This document shows, piece by piece, positions 55,761 to 63,434 of a DNA stretch of 64,000 bases. Within the stretch, counting starts at the first letter, position 1, and each line of letters starts with the position of its first letter. Location of the stretch: NCBI GenBank assembly GCA_005880985.1, contig VBIQ01000008.1:190003-254002 (forward strand). The letters are read 5' to 3'. The DNA is from Chloroflexota bacterium. GTDB lineage: Bacteria; Chloroflexota; Dormibacteria; Aeolococcales; Aeolococcaceae. The position numbers and the translations under genes were made by a program. The notes under the pieces were generated by a model. It saw nothing but the letters and a program-made list of their open reading frames with translations, ran no database searches and was not told where the DNA came from.

Positions 55761-56863
55761 GGCGCCGGTGCGGCGACCGCGCTTGTGGTTGTCGGCAGAT
55801 TGGCTGGAATCGCAGCCGTGCGGGTCGAGGCGATCAACGCGCGCAGGCCGCGGGCACCGGTGAGATGCATGCTCCGCCGCACCCCGAGGTAGGCGGCGAC
55901 ACCGCCCACGGTGGCGATCCCGGACAGCGCGAGGCGTTGCAGGATTGCGGCCGCCGCGGCGCTCGCCGGGTCGACACCGAGCAGGACCAGCACGCCGACG
56001 ACGCTGGCCTCGTTGGCACCGACCCCGCCCGGCAGCAGGCTGATCGCGCCGCCGACGTACGAGACGGCCAGCACCATCGCCGCGCCCCACCAGCTCACCG
56101 ATCCGACCCCCAGGCCGCGCAGGACGATGTAGATGCTCGCGGTGGCGACGATCACCCGGCCGAGGTCGAACGCCGACCCGGCGAGGACGTCGGGACGCCG
56201 CAGCAGCTGCCGCACCTCGCGTTGCAGCGCCTCGATCTGAGGGAGCAGGCGACGCAGGCCGGGCGTCAGCGATGAAGCGCGGTCCACAACCGCGAACACC
56301 CTCGGCACCGTCAGGATGACCAGGATCCCGGCGACCCCGGCCACGGTCGCGATCATCCAGCCGATGCCTCCGGGCAGGAGCGTCAGCCCCGGAGTCGCGG
56401 CCAGCACCAGCAGCAGGGTGAAGGTGAGCTCCTGCACGGTAACCGTCGCCGCGGTGGCACCGAACTCGACCCCCGACGACTCGCTGGCGAGCAGGGCGCG
56501 AGTGAGGTCGCCGAGTGGGAGCACCGCGGTGGTCGCCTGGCCGGCGAGGTTGATGAGCTCGGTGTCCCGGACCCGCTGGTGGACCCCGATGTCGCGCAGG
56601 AGAAGATGCCACCGCAGACCCTGGAGCGCGTAGAAGAGAATTCCCAGTGCCAGCAGAGGAACCACCAGCCGGCCGTCGAACCGGCTCATCGCACCGCCGA
56701 CCGGGCGAGGATCGACGGCGAGCAGCAGACCTGCGATCGCACCCACAACCAGGGTGACCGGGATCGCGGCGCGAAATAATCGCCGGGCTGCAAACTCATG
56801 CTGACGTCCGTGGCGCCGAGCGCCGACGGCGGTGAACCGCCGGCCGGCGCCCGCCGCGATCAC
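55757..56863 (-). CDS. Lysylphosphatidylglycerol synthase TM region/UPF0104-type membrane protein
   Basis: 368 residues, about eight helices, PF03706-like: NLAGQATTAVLPLGDLTRALL and SLLPGGVGANEASVVGVLVLLG are the hallmark loops. Members with only this half (no C-terminal aminoacyl transferase) act as lipid flippases or in glycolipid export. The basic N-terminus precedes the first helix. Coupled by ATGA to the MFS pump upstream and to the PAP2 gene downstream, which suggests a common lipid- or drug-related function. Confidence 0.8.
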   Translation of the reverse strand: MIAAGAGRRFTAVGARRHGRQHEFAARRLFRAAIPVTLVVGAIAGLLLAVDPRPVGGAMSRFDGRLVVPLLALGILFYALQGLRWHLLLRDIGVHQRVRDTELINLAGQATTAVLPLGDLTRALLASESSGVEFGATAATVTVQELTFTLLLVLAATPGLTLLPGGIGWMIATVAGVAGILVILTVPRVFAVVDRASSLTPGLRRLLPQIEALQREVRQLLRRPDVLAGSAFDLGRVIVATASIYIVLRGLGVGSVSWWGAAMVLAVSYVGGAISLLPGGVGANEASVVGVLVLLGVDPASAAAAAILQRLALSGIATVGGVAAYLGVRRSMHLTGARGLRALIASTRTAAIPANLPTTTSAVAAPAP

Positions 56864-58440
56864 GGGCGGGCCTCTCCCGCCGATGGCGCAACCGGCTTGG
56901 CTTCGGGGTGCGGCTTCGGGGTGCGAAGGACCGCCGCGGCGACGACGACGGCGAGTAGGACGCAGCCCGAGGCGATGGCAAAGCCCAGGTGGTAGCCGCT
57001 GGTCAGCGCCGAGGCTCGAGACGCGCCGTGGGCGAGCAGGTCGTTGGTGCGCGCGTTGGAGATGCTGGCGAGCACTGCGACGCCGAGGGCCGCCCCCATC
57101 TGCAGCGCGACATTGGCCACGCCCGACGCCAGGCCCGAGTCGCGCGTACCGCTACCGGCCATGGCCAGCGAGACGCTCGGCATGAAGACCAGCCCCGCGC
57201 CCGCTCCCATCAGCAGCATCGCGGGCAGGACATCGGTGAGGTAGCTGCCGTCGACCGGTGCGCGCGCGTAGAGAGCGAGTCCGGCGGCGACCAGGGTGAG
57301 GCCGGGAACCAGCAGCCGCTTGGCTCCGAATCGCGACACCAACCGGGCCGTCAGGAAGAGGGAGAAGAGCGACACGCAGAGGTTCATCGGCAGGAAGGCG
57401 AGGCCGGTCCCCAGCGCGCTGTAGCCGAGCACGTGCTGGAGGTACAGCGCCCCCATGAAGAAGGAGCCGAAGAGGCCGATGGGGAAGAGGGCGCGGACCG
57501 CGTTGGCGCCCACCACGTTGCGCGCCCGGAAGATGCGCAACGGCACCAGCGGGTTGCGCAGGCGCGACTCGAGCACGACGAAGGCGGCGGCGAGGGCGAC
57601 TGCGGCCGCTGCCAACCCGATGGTGCGGACGGAGTACCAGCCGCCGTCGCTGGCCTGCAGGATGGTGTACACGGCGAGCGCCGGCGCGGCGGTCACCAGC
57701 AGGGCTCCGCCGACGTCGAGCTCCCCGCGCCGGCCGATGCCCTGGTGATCTGGGATCAGCAGCGCGGCCAGCACTACGGCGACGGCGCCGATGGGAAGGT
57801 TGACGAAGAAGATCCAGTGCCAGTTGAGCGCCTGGGTGAGCGCGCCGCCGACGAGCAGACCGATCGACCCGCCCGCCGAGGCGACGAACGCGTAGATGCT
57901 CATCGCGGTCGCCGTCTGCTGTGGGCGCGGGAAGAGCGTCACCAGGATGCCGAGCACCATCGACGCGACCACCGCGGCTCCGATTCCCTGCAGGAAGCGG
58001 GCGCCGATCAGCAGGCCCTCGGTCGGGGCCAGGCCGCAGAGCAGCGACGCAACCGTGAAGACAACGAGACCGGCGAGGAAGACGCGCCTGCGTCCCAGCA
58101 GGTCGCCGAGCCGGCCGGCCAGCAGCAGCAGGCCGCCGAAGGTGATCAGGTAGCCGTTGATCACCCACGCCAGCGACGCCTGCGAGAAGTGGAGGTCACG
58201 CTGGATCGACGGCAGCGCGACGTTCACGACGGTGGCGTCGAGGACGATCATCAACTGCCCGACGCAGAGCACCACCAGCGCGATCCAGCGGCGCGCCCCA
58301 TCCAGCGGGGCGGGCAGGTCCCACCCTCCGGCAATCGCGGGGGCCGGCGTGGCGTCGACGACGGCCTGGTGGTCCTCGCGCTCGAGGGTGGCGGTGGCGC
58401 CGCCACCTTGCTCGCGCTCGGGGCCGACGCGCACCCTCAC
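56860..58440 (-). CDS. DHA2-family (EmrB/QacA) MFS drug efflux transporter
   Basis: 526 residues with 14 predicted helices. Motif D1 LDATVVNVALPSIQRDL, motif A GRLGDLLGRRRVFLAG and motif C SIGLLVGGALTQALNW identify a drug:H+ antiporter of the 14-helix type. A cytoplasmic N-terminus of about 45 residues is extra. GTG 58440 overlaps the stop of the preceding 60-residue gene (GTGA), which fixes the start despite a longer open frame. Divergent from an ArsR-type regulator gene. Confidence 0.88.
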   Translation of the reverse strand: MRVRVGPEREQGGGATATLEREDHQAVVDATPAPAIAGGWDLPAPLDGARRWIALVVLCVGQLMIVLDATVVNVALPSIQRDLHFSQASLAWVINGYLITFGGLLLLAGRLGDLLGRRRVFLAGLVVFTVASLLCGLAPTEGLLIGARFLQGIGAAVVASMVLGILVTLFPRPQQTATAMSIYAFVASAGGSIGLLVGGALTQALNWHWIFFVNLPIGAVAVVLAALLIPDHQGIGRRGELDVGGALLVTAAPALAVYTILQASDGGWYSVRTIGLAAAAVALAAAFVVLESRLRNPLVPLRIFRARNVVGANAVRALFPIGLFGSFFMGALYLQHVLGYSALGTGLAFLPMNLCVSLFSLFLTARLVSRFGAKRLLVPGLTLVAAGLALYARAPVDGSYLTDVLPAMLLMGAGAGLVFMPSVSLAMAGSGTRDSGLASGVANVALQMGAALGVAVLASISNARTNDLLAHGASRASALTSGYHLGFAIASGCVLLAVVVAAAVLRTPKPHPEAKPVAPSAGEARP

Positions 58441-58619
58441 GCGCCCCCGCTGGCGAGCCGGTCGTCCTCTCCAGGGCGGGCAGCACGGATGACCTGGTCC
58501 CGCTCGTGGTGGCGGCGCCAGGTCCGCGTCAGGCGGTCGAAGTGCAGGTGTTCGGACGGGTCGCCGTCCCGGTCCGGGCCCAACCAGGCCCGGCCACGAA
58601 GCTCGACTGTCGGCGTCAT
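58437..58619 (-). CDS. Small charged protein (60 aa) heading the efflux operon
   Basis: 60 residues rich in Arg, Asp, Glu and His (LRGRAWLGPDRDGDPSEHL; FDRLTRTWRRHHERDQ), soluble, no cysteines. Not recognised. ATG 58619 has GGAGGG at 6 nt, and its stop is overlapped by the MFS GTG, good evidence that it is translated. It resembles no pump subunit that I know of. Confidence 0.55.
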   Translation of the reverse strand: MTPTVELRGRAWLGPDRDGDPSEHLHFDRLTRTWRRHHERDQVIRAARPGEDDRLASGGA

Positions 58620-58635
58620 TCCAGGCCCTCCGTTG

Positions 58636-58662
58636 TGGTATTGTTCGATCGATATCGTACCA
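58636..58662. promoter_or_regulatory. Inverted repeat between the regulator and efflux operon
   Basis: TGGTA and TACCA bracket a core with the palindromes TCGATCGA and GATATC. It lies between divergent genes and next to the -10-like TACGAT (minus strand), so it is the likely operator of the adjacent ArsR-type regulator. Confidence 0.4.
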
Positions 58663-58685
58663 GCTAGTTGGATGGCTGTCAAACA

Positions 58686-59033
58686 ATGGGCGCAGTGACG
58701 GAAGGGGGAGACGATCTCTGCGGAGGGGATCTCGGGTCCCACCCGGTCGCTGGGCTGACCACCGTTCTCCAGGCCCTGGCCGACCCCGTCCGGCTCGCGA
58801 TCATCCGGGCAGTCGCCGCCGAGCCCCGCACCTGTGGCGGCTTCGACGTGCCGGTGACCAAGTCCACGCTCAGCCACCACTTCCGGGTGCTGCGCGAGGC
58901 GGGGATCATCGAGCAGCGGTGTGAGGGGACGCGCAAGCTGACCAGCGTGCGGCGCGCCGAGCTCGAGGCCGCCTATCCGGGGCTGCTCGAGAGCATCCTC
59001 AGCGCTCCCGTCGAGGAAGCTGCAGCGCGCTGA
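58686..59033 (+). CDS. ArsR-family transcriptional regulator without metal-site cysteines
   Basis: 115 residues. Winged helix: LADPVRLAIIRAVAAE, recognition helix TKSTLSHHFRVLREAGII, wing QRCEGTRKLTSV. The CxC metal motif of true ArsR is absent (a CGGFDVPV is in its place), so the signal is probably not arsenic; such variants often sense small molecules. Divergent from the efflux operon across 66 bp with an inverted repeat, so it likely represses that operon and itself. Confidence 0.8.
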   Translation: MGAVTEGGDDLCGGDLGSHPVAGLTTVLQALADPVRLAIIRAVAAEPRTCGGFDVPVTKSTLSHHFRVLREAGIIEQRCEGTRKLTSVRRAELEAAYPGLLESILSAPVEEAAAR

Positions 59034-59124
59034 GATCGCGCCGTTTCCGGTCGGCCTTCACGCCAGGCCGGACCGCGACCCGGGCAGGCTGCCGGTCGGC
59101 CTGACTTGCCGCGCGGTGAGCGGC

Positions 59125-59133
59125 TGCTATCCT
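59125..59133 (+). promoter_or_regulatory. Extended -10 promoter of the phosphoesterase gene
   Basis: TGC plus TATCCT (59128-59133); the start near 59140 excludes the upstream TTG at 59106 as initiator. The rest of 59034-59177 shows nothing else. Confidence 0.45.
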
Positions 59134-59177
59134 CGGATCGCATCGACCGCCGTGCACCGGCGGGTCGGGGAAGGGAG

Positions 59178-60812
59178 TTGAGGACGCTCAGCCGGTCGTT
59201 GGTGGCGGGGTGCTCAGGCGCAGCGTCGCTCGCGCTGCTGTCGTCGCCTGGTCAGGCGGCACGGCCGTCAGGCATCCACGCCATCCAGCACGTCGTCATG
59301 ATCATGCAGGAGAACCGGTCGTTCGACAGCATGTTCGGCACCTATCCCGGAGTCGACGGCATCCCCCGCGACGCGAACGGCACCGCAACGAGGTGCTCGC
59401 CGGACCCGTGGAGCAAGCAGTGCGTGCGTCCGTATCACGACAGCAACGATGTCAACCGCGGCGGCCCTCACCAGCATCAGAACGCGGTCAACGACATCGA
59501 CGCTGGGAAGATGGACGGCTTCATCGGCGAGGCCGAGAAATCCATCGCCGGACAGTTCCAGGTCCCGGGCTCACCGGCGCTCCCGGTTCCGCAGTGCCCG
59601 GTCGCGGGCGCTCCGACGTGCGCGGCGCAGACCACCGACGTCATGGGCTACCACGACCGTCGCGAGGTGCCGGTCTACTGGGACCTGGCGGACAGCTACG
59701 TGCTGCAGGACCACATGTTCGAGTCGGTGCCGTCGTGGAGTCTTCCCGCCCATCTGGCGATGGTGTCGGGATGGTCGGCCTCCTGCGCCGATCCGACCAA
59801 GCCGATGAGCTGCACCACCAACCTGGACTTCGGTGATGGCGACGGCACCGCAAAGTTGCCCGGCAACGGCGGCCTCGGCGTCGCCATCGGCGATCAGCTT
59901 CCCTCCGACGGTGACGACAGCGACCCGCCAGCCACCCCGCCCGACTTCGGCTGGACCGACCTCACCTACCTGATGCACCAGAACCACGTGAGCTGGGCCT
60001 ACTACGTGAAGCCGGGCCTGCAACCCGACTGTCCCGACGGCGGGATGACGTGCCCGCCCGCGCAGCAGGACCAGATCACCCCGGAGATCTGGAACCCGCT
60101 GCCCGATTTTCAGACCGTCCACGCCGATCACGAGCTGGGCAACATCCAGGACGTCGCCAGCTTCTACAAGGCGGCGACCGCGGGCACGCTGCCGGCGGTG
60201 TCGTGGGTGGTTCCCAGCCAGAACGTCAGCGACCATCCGCCGGCCGCGCTCAGCGACGGCCAGCAGTACGTCAAGGGACTCCTCGACGCGGTGATGCACG
60301 GCCCCGACTGGTCGAGCACCGCCGTCTTCCTCAGCTGGGACGACTGGGGCGGCTTCTATGACCACGTCGATCCCCCGGTGGTCGGTGGCGCCGCCTACGG
60401 GTTTCGGGTTCCCGGCCTGGTGATCAGTCCCTACGCCAGACGGCACTACGTCGACCATCAGCCGCTGAGCTTCGACGCCTACCTGCGTTTCATCGAGGAC
60501 GACTTCCTCGGCGGGCGGCGGCTCGATCCGCGCACCGATGGACGGCCCGATGCGCGCCCGCGGGTGGTCGAGACGGCGGCCGGGATGGGCGATCTCGCCC
60601 GCGACTTCGACTTCACCCAACGGGTGGCGCTGCACAGCGCCGCCGGAGAGGTGGCACAGCGCGGGCTGCCGAACACCGCCGCCGTCGGTGGGGCCGCCGG
60701 ACTCGCCGCGCTGATCGCCGTCGCCGGCGCCGATCGCGTCGCGCGCCGGCGACGCCGCGGGACCGCACGCTCGACGACGGCGCCACCCGGACGCGCGGCG
60801 CGGTTCCGCTGA
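59178..60812 (+). CDS. Secreted phosphoesterase (phospholipase C/acid phosphatase family)
   Basis: 544 residues, PF04185. The N-terminal signal RTLSRSLVAGCSGAASLALL is followed by HVVMIMQENRSFDSMFGTYPG (the ENRSFD signature), TTDVMGYHDRREVP, and LSWDDWGGFYDHVDPP with metal-binding residues. The C-terminus has a hydrophobic helix (GAAGLAALIAVAGADRV) and RRRRR stop, so it may stay anchored. TTG 59178 is chosen because the promoter -10 lies at 59128-59133 and GGGAAGGGAG is just upstream. Cleaves phospholipids or phosphate esters to gain phosphate. Confidence 0.87.
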   Translation: MRTLSRSLVAGCSGAASLALLSSPGQAARPSGIHAIQHVVMIMQENRSFDSMFGTYPGVDGIPRDANGTATRCSPDPWSKQCVRPYHDSNDVNRGGPHQHQNAVNDIDAGKMDGFIGEAEKSIAGQFQVPGSPALPVPQCPVAGAPTCAAQTTDVMGYHDRREVPVYWDLADSYVLQDHMFESVPSWSLPAHLAMVSGWSASCADPTKPMSCTTNLDFGDGDGTAKLPGNGGLGVAIGDQLPSDGDDSDPPATPPDFGWTDLTYLMHQNHVSWAYYVKPGLQPDCPDGGMTCPPAQQDQITPEIWNPLPDFQTVHADHELGNIQDVASFYKAATAGTLPAVSWVVPSQNVSDHPPAALSDGQQYVKGLLDAVMHGPDWSSTAVFLSWDDWGGFYDHVDPPVVGGAAYGFRVPGLVISPYARRHYVDHQPLSFDAYLRFIEDDFLGGRRLDPRTDGRPDARPRVVETAAGMGDLARDFDFTQRVALHSAAGEVAQRGLPNTAAVGGAAGLAALIAVAGADRVARRRRRGTARSTTAPPGRAARFR

Positions 60813-60857
60813 GGTCGGCTCCGATGACTGTCGCGGTGGAGGCGCAGGATGTTTCTG

Positions 60858-60863
60858 CATACT
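60858..60863 (+). promoter_or_regulatory. -10 hexamer of the hydrolase gene
   Basis: CATACT preceded by TG, 8 nt before GTG 60871. Confidence 0.35.
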
Positions 60864-61439
60864 CGGCGCCGTGGCGATGTACGTGCTCATCCCCGGTGCC
60901 GACGGCCGCGCCTGGTACTGGCATCGCCTCGCACCGCTGCTCCGGCAGCGCGGACATGAGGTGGTCGCCGTCGATCTTCCTGCCAGCGATCCCGCGGCTG
61001 GGCTCGAGGAATATGCCGCGGCCATCCTGACGGCGATCGGTGACCGGCGTTCCGATCTCATCCTCGTCGCCCAGTCCCTGGCAGGTTTCACCGCGCCGCT
61101 CGCCGCCGAGCGGGTACCGGTGACTCAGATGATCCTGCTGAACGCGATGGTGCCCAGGCCCGGGGAGTCGGCCGGTGAGTGGTGGGACAGCACCGGCCAG
61201 GCCGCGGCGCGAGCCCAGCACTACGCCCGTCAGGGGCGGGAGCTGCCCGCCGACTTCGATGTCCTCGAAGCGTTCTTCCACGACGTGCCGACCGACCTGG
61301 TCGAGCAGGCGCTGGCGATGGGTGAGCAAGCCCTGCGCTTCGACACGCTGTTCAGCCAGCCGTGGCCGCTGCCCGCGTGGCCCGATGTCCCCACGCGCTT
61401 CCTTCAGGCCCGCGATGACCGGTTCTTCCCGCTCGAGTT

Positions 61440-61583
61440 TCAGCGCCGGGTCGTTGCCGACCGGAGGAGCTTTCGCAGCGCCTCGAGGCCCTCCGCGTCT
61501 CGTAGCTCGAACAGGTTGACCCCGTCGTCGCCCGTTGGGATCGCCAGTCTCGCGACACCCGGCTCGCGGTCAGCTGATCGCAT
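61440..61583 (-). CDS. Small hypothetical protein (47 aa)
   Basis: ATG 61583 to TGA 61440. 47 residues: RLAIPTGDDGVNLFELRDAE then GLEALRKLLRSATTRR, a strand-rich start and a C-terminal amphipathic helix. It overlaps the upstream gene's stop by 14 nt, so translation may be coupled. It ends within the hydrolase junction and could itself be truncated. Function unknown. Confidence 0.35.
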   Translation of the reverse strand: MRSADREPGVARLAIPTGDDGVNLFELRDAEGLEALRKLLRSATTRR

Positions 61584-61905
61584 CAAATCGCGAATCCTCC
61601 CAGGTTCCCCCAACGCGAGCAGCGACCCGGCTCATGTCGTCGTACTCGTCGCCGAACTGATGCCGGGCGATCCATCGGGAAGCGATGACAAGCCAGTCCC
61701 TTCCGTCCTCGTCGGACTCCACATGAGTCTGGTACCCGAGCGCGAGGAGATCAGCGCAGGCCTGCTCGGCAAGCGCCTGGCTTGGAACACGGATGACATC
61801 TCTCTTGCGCACATCCCCGAGGCCAGGACCCGCGTTCTCCTCGCCGCGCGGCGGCTCCGACCGAGGAGTGTCCTCCTTTCGACGACCGAATCCGATCCTC
61901 ACCAC
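61570..61905 (-). CDS. Small protein with RraB-like (RNase E regulator) domain
   Basis: 111 residues. The C-terminal 75 (RVPSQALAEQACADLLALGY, DWLVIASRW, then RVAARVGGTWEDSRFD) follow the order of the RraB/RNase E inhibitor fold: helix, Gly-Tyr strand, W-V-A strand, helix, and a final G-G-x-W-E-D. The resemblance is from memory and moderate. The N-terminus (FGRRKEDTPRSEPPR) is charged and disordered. GTG 61905 or 61902 is the likely start. On the minus strand, opposite the extended hydrolase frame. Confidence 0.45.
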   Translation of the reverse strand: MVRIGFGRRKEDTPRSEPPRGEENAGPGLGDVRKRDVIRVPSQALAEQACADLLALGYQTHVESDEDGRDWLVIASRWIARHQFGDEYDDMSRVAARVGGTWEDSRFDAIS

Positions 61906-62012
61906 TCGACCAGTGTTCGGCTGCTCGCTTCGCTGCTGAAGGACGAGACTGACGCGCGTGTGACCGGCTGTCAACCGGCGCGCAGCTCTACCAGGCTCGG
62001 CGCGTCGAGCCG

Positions 62013-62018
62013 TAGCAT
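62013..62018 (+). promoter_or_regulatory. -10 hexamer upstream of the 143-residue protein
   Basis: TAGCAT, 9 nt before ATG 62027. Confidence 0.35.
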
Positions 62019-62026
62019 TGATGGCG

Positions 62027-62458
62027 ATGGTCGCTCGCGATCCCAATCGGCACATCAGGCTCATGGCCGACTACCGCTGCTTCCCGCTGTGGTATTCGGG
62101 TGGCGACAAGGTCGGTGAGCTCGCGCCTGAGGACGTTCCCCTGAGCCCGGACACCAGGCAGGGGCTCGAGCGCTGGGCGGACTGGTTCGACTCGACCTTG
62201 AACTTTGATGATCCCGCGGCATCCCCGCGCTGGCCCGCTGCCGACCGCGAGGCCTTTGACCAGGAGGGCTTCCGTCTGTGGCGAAGCGTCCGGACGGAAT
62301 TGGGCGAGTCCTGGCGTGTCGACTACCACGTCTGCAACAGCTGGGATCTGTGGACGGTCGACGAGAACGGTCAGGAGCGTGCGGTGGAGCGCCGACCGAC
62401 TCGAGCCGAGGTCGACGAGGCGATCGAGCAGGCCCGCCGGATACCAGACCAACGGTGA
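62027..62458 (+). CDS. Hypothetical acidic protein (143 aa)
   Basis: Not assigned. 143 residues, acidic and tryptophan-rich (MADYRCFPLWYSGGDKVG; GLERWADWFDSTLNFDDP; GESWRVDYHVCNSWDLW). The composition and size resemble small proteins of the immunity-protein kind common in Actinobacteria, but no toxin gene is adjacent. ATG 62027 is chosen from the promoter; ATG 62063 (MADYRC) is an alternative. Confidence 0.6.
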   Translation: MVARDPNRHIRLMADYRCFPLWYSGGDKVGELAPEDVPLSPDTRQGLERWADWFDSTLNFDDPAASPRWPAADREAFDQEGFRLWRSVRTELGESWRVDYHVCNSWDLWTVDENGQERAVERRPTRAEVDEAIEQARRIPDQR

Positions 62459-62486
62459 CCGTCGCGTCGGGGTGTGATACGGAAGG

Positions 62487-62558
62487 CTGGGGAGGGAGGA
62501 TTCGAACCTCCGAATACCGGATCCAAAGTCCGGTGCCTTACCGCTTGGCTACTCCCCA
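62487..62558 (-). tRNA. tRNA-Gln (anticodon TTG)
   Basis: 72 nt on the minus strand. The acceptor TGGGGAG pairs with CTCCCCA (62494-62488); discriminator G at 62487, a Gln identity feature. The anticodon loop CTTTGGA between CCGGA/TCCGG gives TTG. CCA not encoded. Confidence 0.95.
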
Positions 62559-62632
62559 ATTCGTGGCGAGCCCGGCAACAGTAGCGCAGCGATCGCCCGC
62601 TCTCGTACCCGAAGCCGAGCGGTGAGCTCGGC

Positions 62633-62638
62633 TATGCT
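62633..62638 (+). promoter_or_regulatory. -10 hexamer of the next membrane protein gene
   Basis: TATGCT, 8 nt before ATG 62646. Confidence 0.4.
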
Positions 62639-62645
62639 GCGGACC

Positions 62646-63353
62646 ATGCTCGCTCGGAGCAGGCTCCGCCCCGGGGCGTCCGTCGGGGTGCTCCTGGCGT
62701 TCGTCGGCCTCTGGGTCGGTCACACCGCGGAGTACGCGCGCGTCTACGGGACGGCGGGGCTTCGCCAGGTTCTTGCCGGTTCGGTCCACGCCTACATGGT
62801 GCCGCTCGGGCTGTTGCTGGTCGTGCTGGCGGCGGCGGGCGGCGCGCGCTGCTGGCAGCTGTGGACCGAGTTGGGGCTCCGGCTCGACCGGGCTCGCGCG
62901 GCGGTGTCAGCGGCGTGGCGCGGTCGCCACCCGAGCCGGCTGACGGCGCCCGCCACCACGGTGCCGTCGGCTCCCGCTCGCATGGCCGCGCTCTGGCTGC
63001 CGGTCGCACTGCTGCAGATCGGTCTCTACCTGGTCCAGGAGAACGTGGAGGCGGTCGTCGCCGGATCATCGGCGCCGGGACTCGGCGCCGTCTCCGGAGC
63101 TCACTGGGCGGCTCCCCTGGTTCACTCGGGAGTCGCCCTGCTTCTCGCCGTCCTCACCGTGGGGCTGTTCCGGCTGGTGCGCCGGCGTGCGGGACGCGTC
63201 GCCGCCTGCGAATCGCTGCTGCGCGTGGTGCTCCGGCGAGTCCACCGCGCAGTGTCTGCAACGGTCGCCGTCGCCGTCTGGATGGCGGCGCCGCTGGAGC
63301 TCTTCGGCCGCCAGCTGTGGCGCCGGCCACCACCGCAACTCCTCTCGGTCTGA
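62646..63353 (+). CDS. Hypothetical polytopic membrane protein
   Basis: 235 residues with about four or five helices. Histidines occur at membrane edges (GLWVGHTAEYARVYG; SVHAYMVPLG; GAHWAAPLVHSG), which could bind metal or heme. Not recognised. It lies 81 nt upstream of the secreted N-terminal-His protein, so a shared function in metal handling is possible but unproven. Confidence 0.6.
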   Translation: MLARSRLRPGASVGVLLAFVGLWVGHTAEYARVYGTAGLRQVLAGSVHAYMVPLGLLLVVLAAAGGARCWQLWTELGLRLDRARAAVSAAWRGRHPSRLTAPATTVPSAPARMAALWLPVALLQIGLYLVQENVEAVVAGSSAPGLGAVSGAHWAAPLVHSGVALLLAVLTVGLFRLVRRRAGRVAACESLLRVVLRRVHRAVSATVAVAVWMAAPLELFGRQLWRRPPPQLLSV

Positions 63354-63434
63354 CGGCCGGTTTCAGCGGGCACGCACACCCGCCGGCTGTGCCTCGGCGC
63401 GCTGTCATCCGTCGCCTGTGTAGAGGAGTAATCG

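Larger units (their letters stand above)
60871..62118 (+). pseudogene. Alpha/beta hydrolase, C-terminally broken and fused to antisense sequence
   Basis: The first 200 or so codons are a clean alpha/beta hydrolase: VLIPGADGRAWYWHRL, LILVAQSLAGFTAPL (nucleophile Ser in QSLAG) and FLQARDDRFFPLEFQRRVV (acid residue). At about 61465 the homology stops just before the segment that should carry the catalytic His. The frame continues to 62118, but that part is antisense to two minus-strand genes and is Ser/Arg-rich. The catalytic triad is incomplete, so the product is probably inactive. A recombination junction near 61460-61470 is the simplest reading. Confidence 0.6.
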
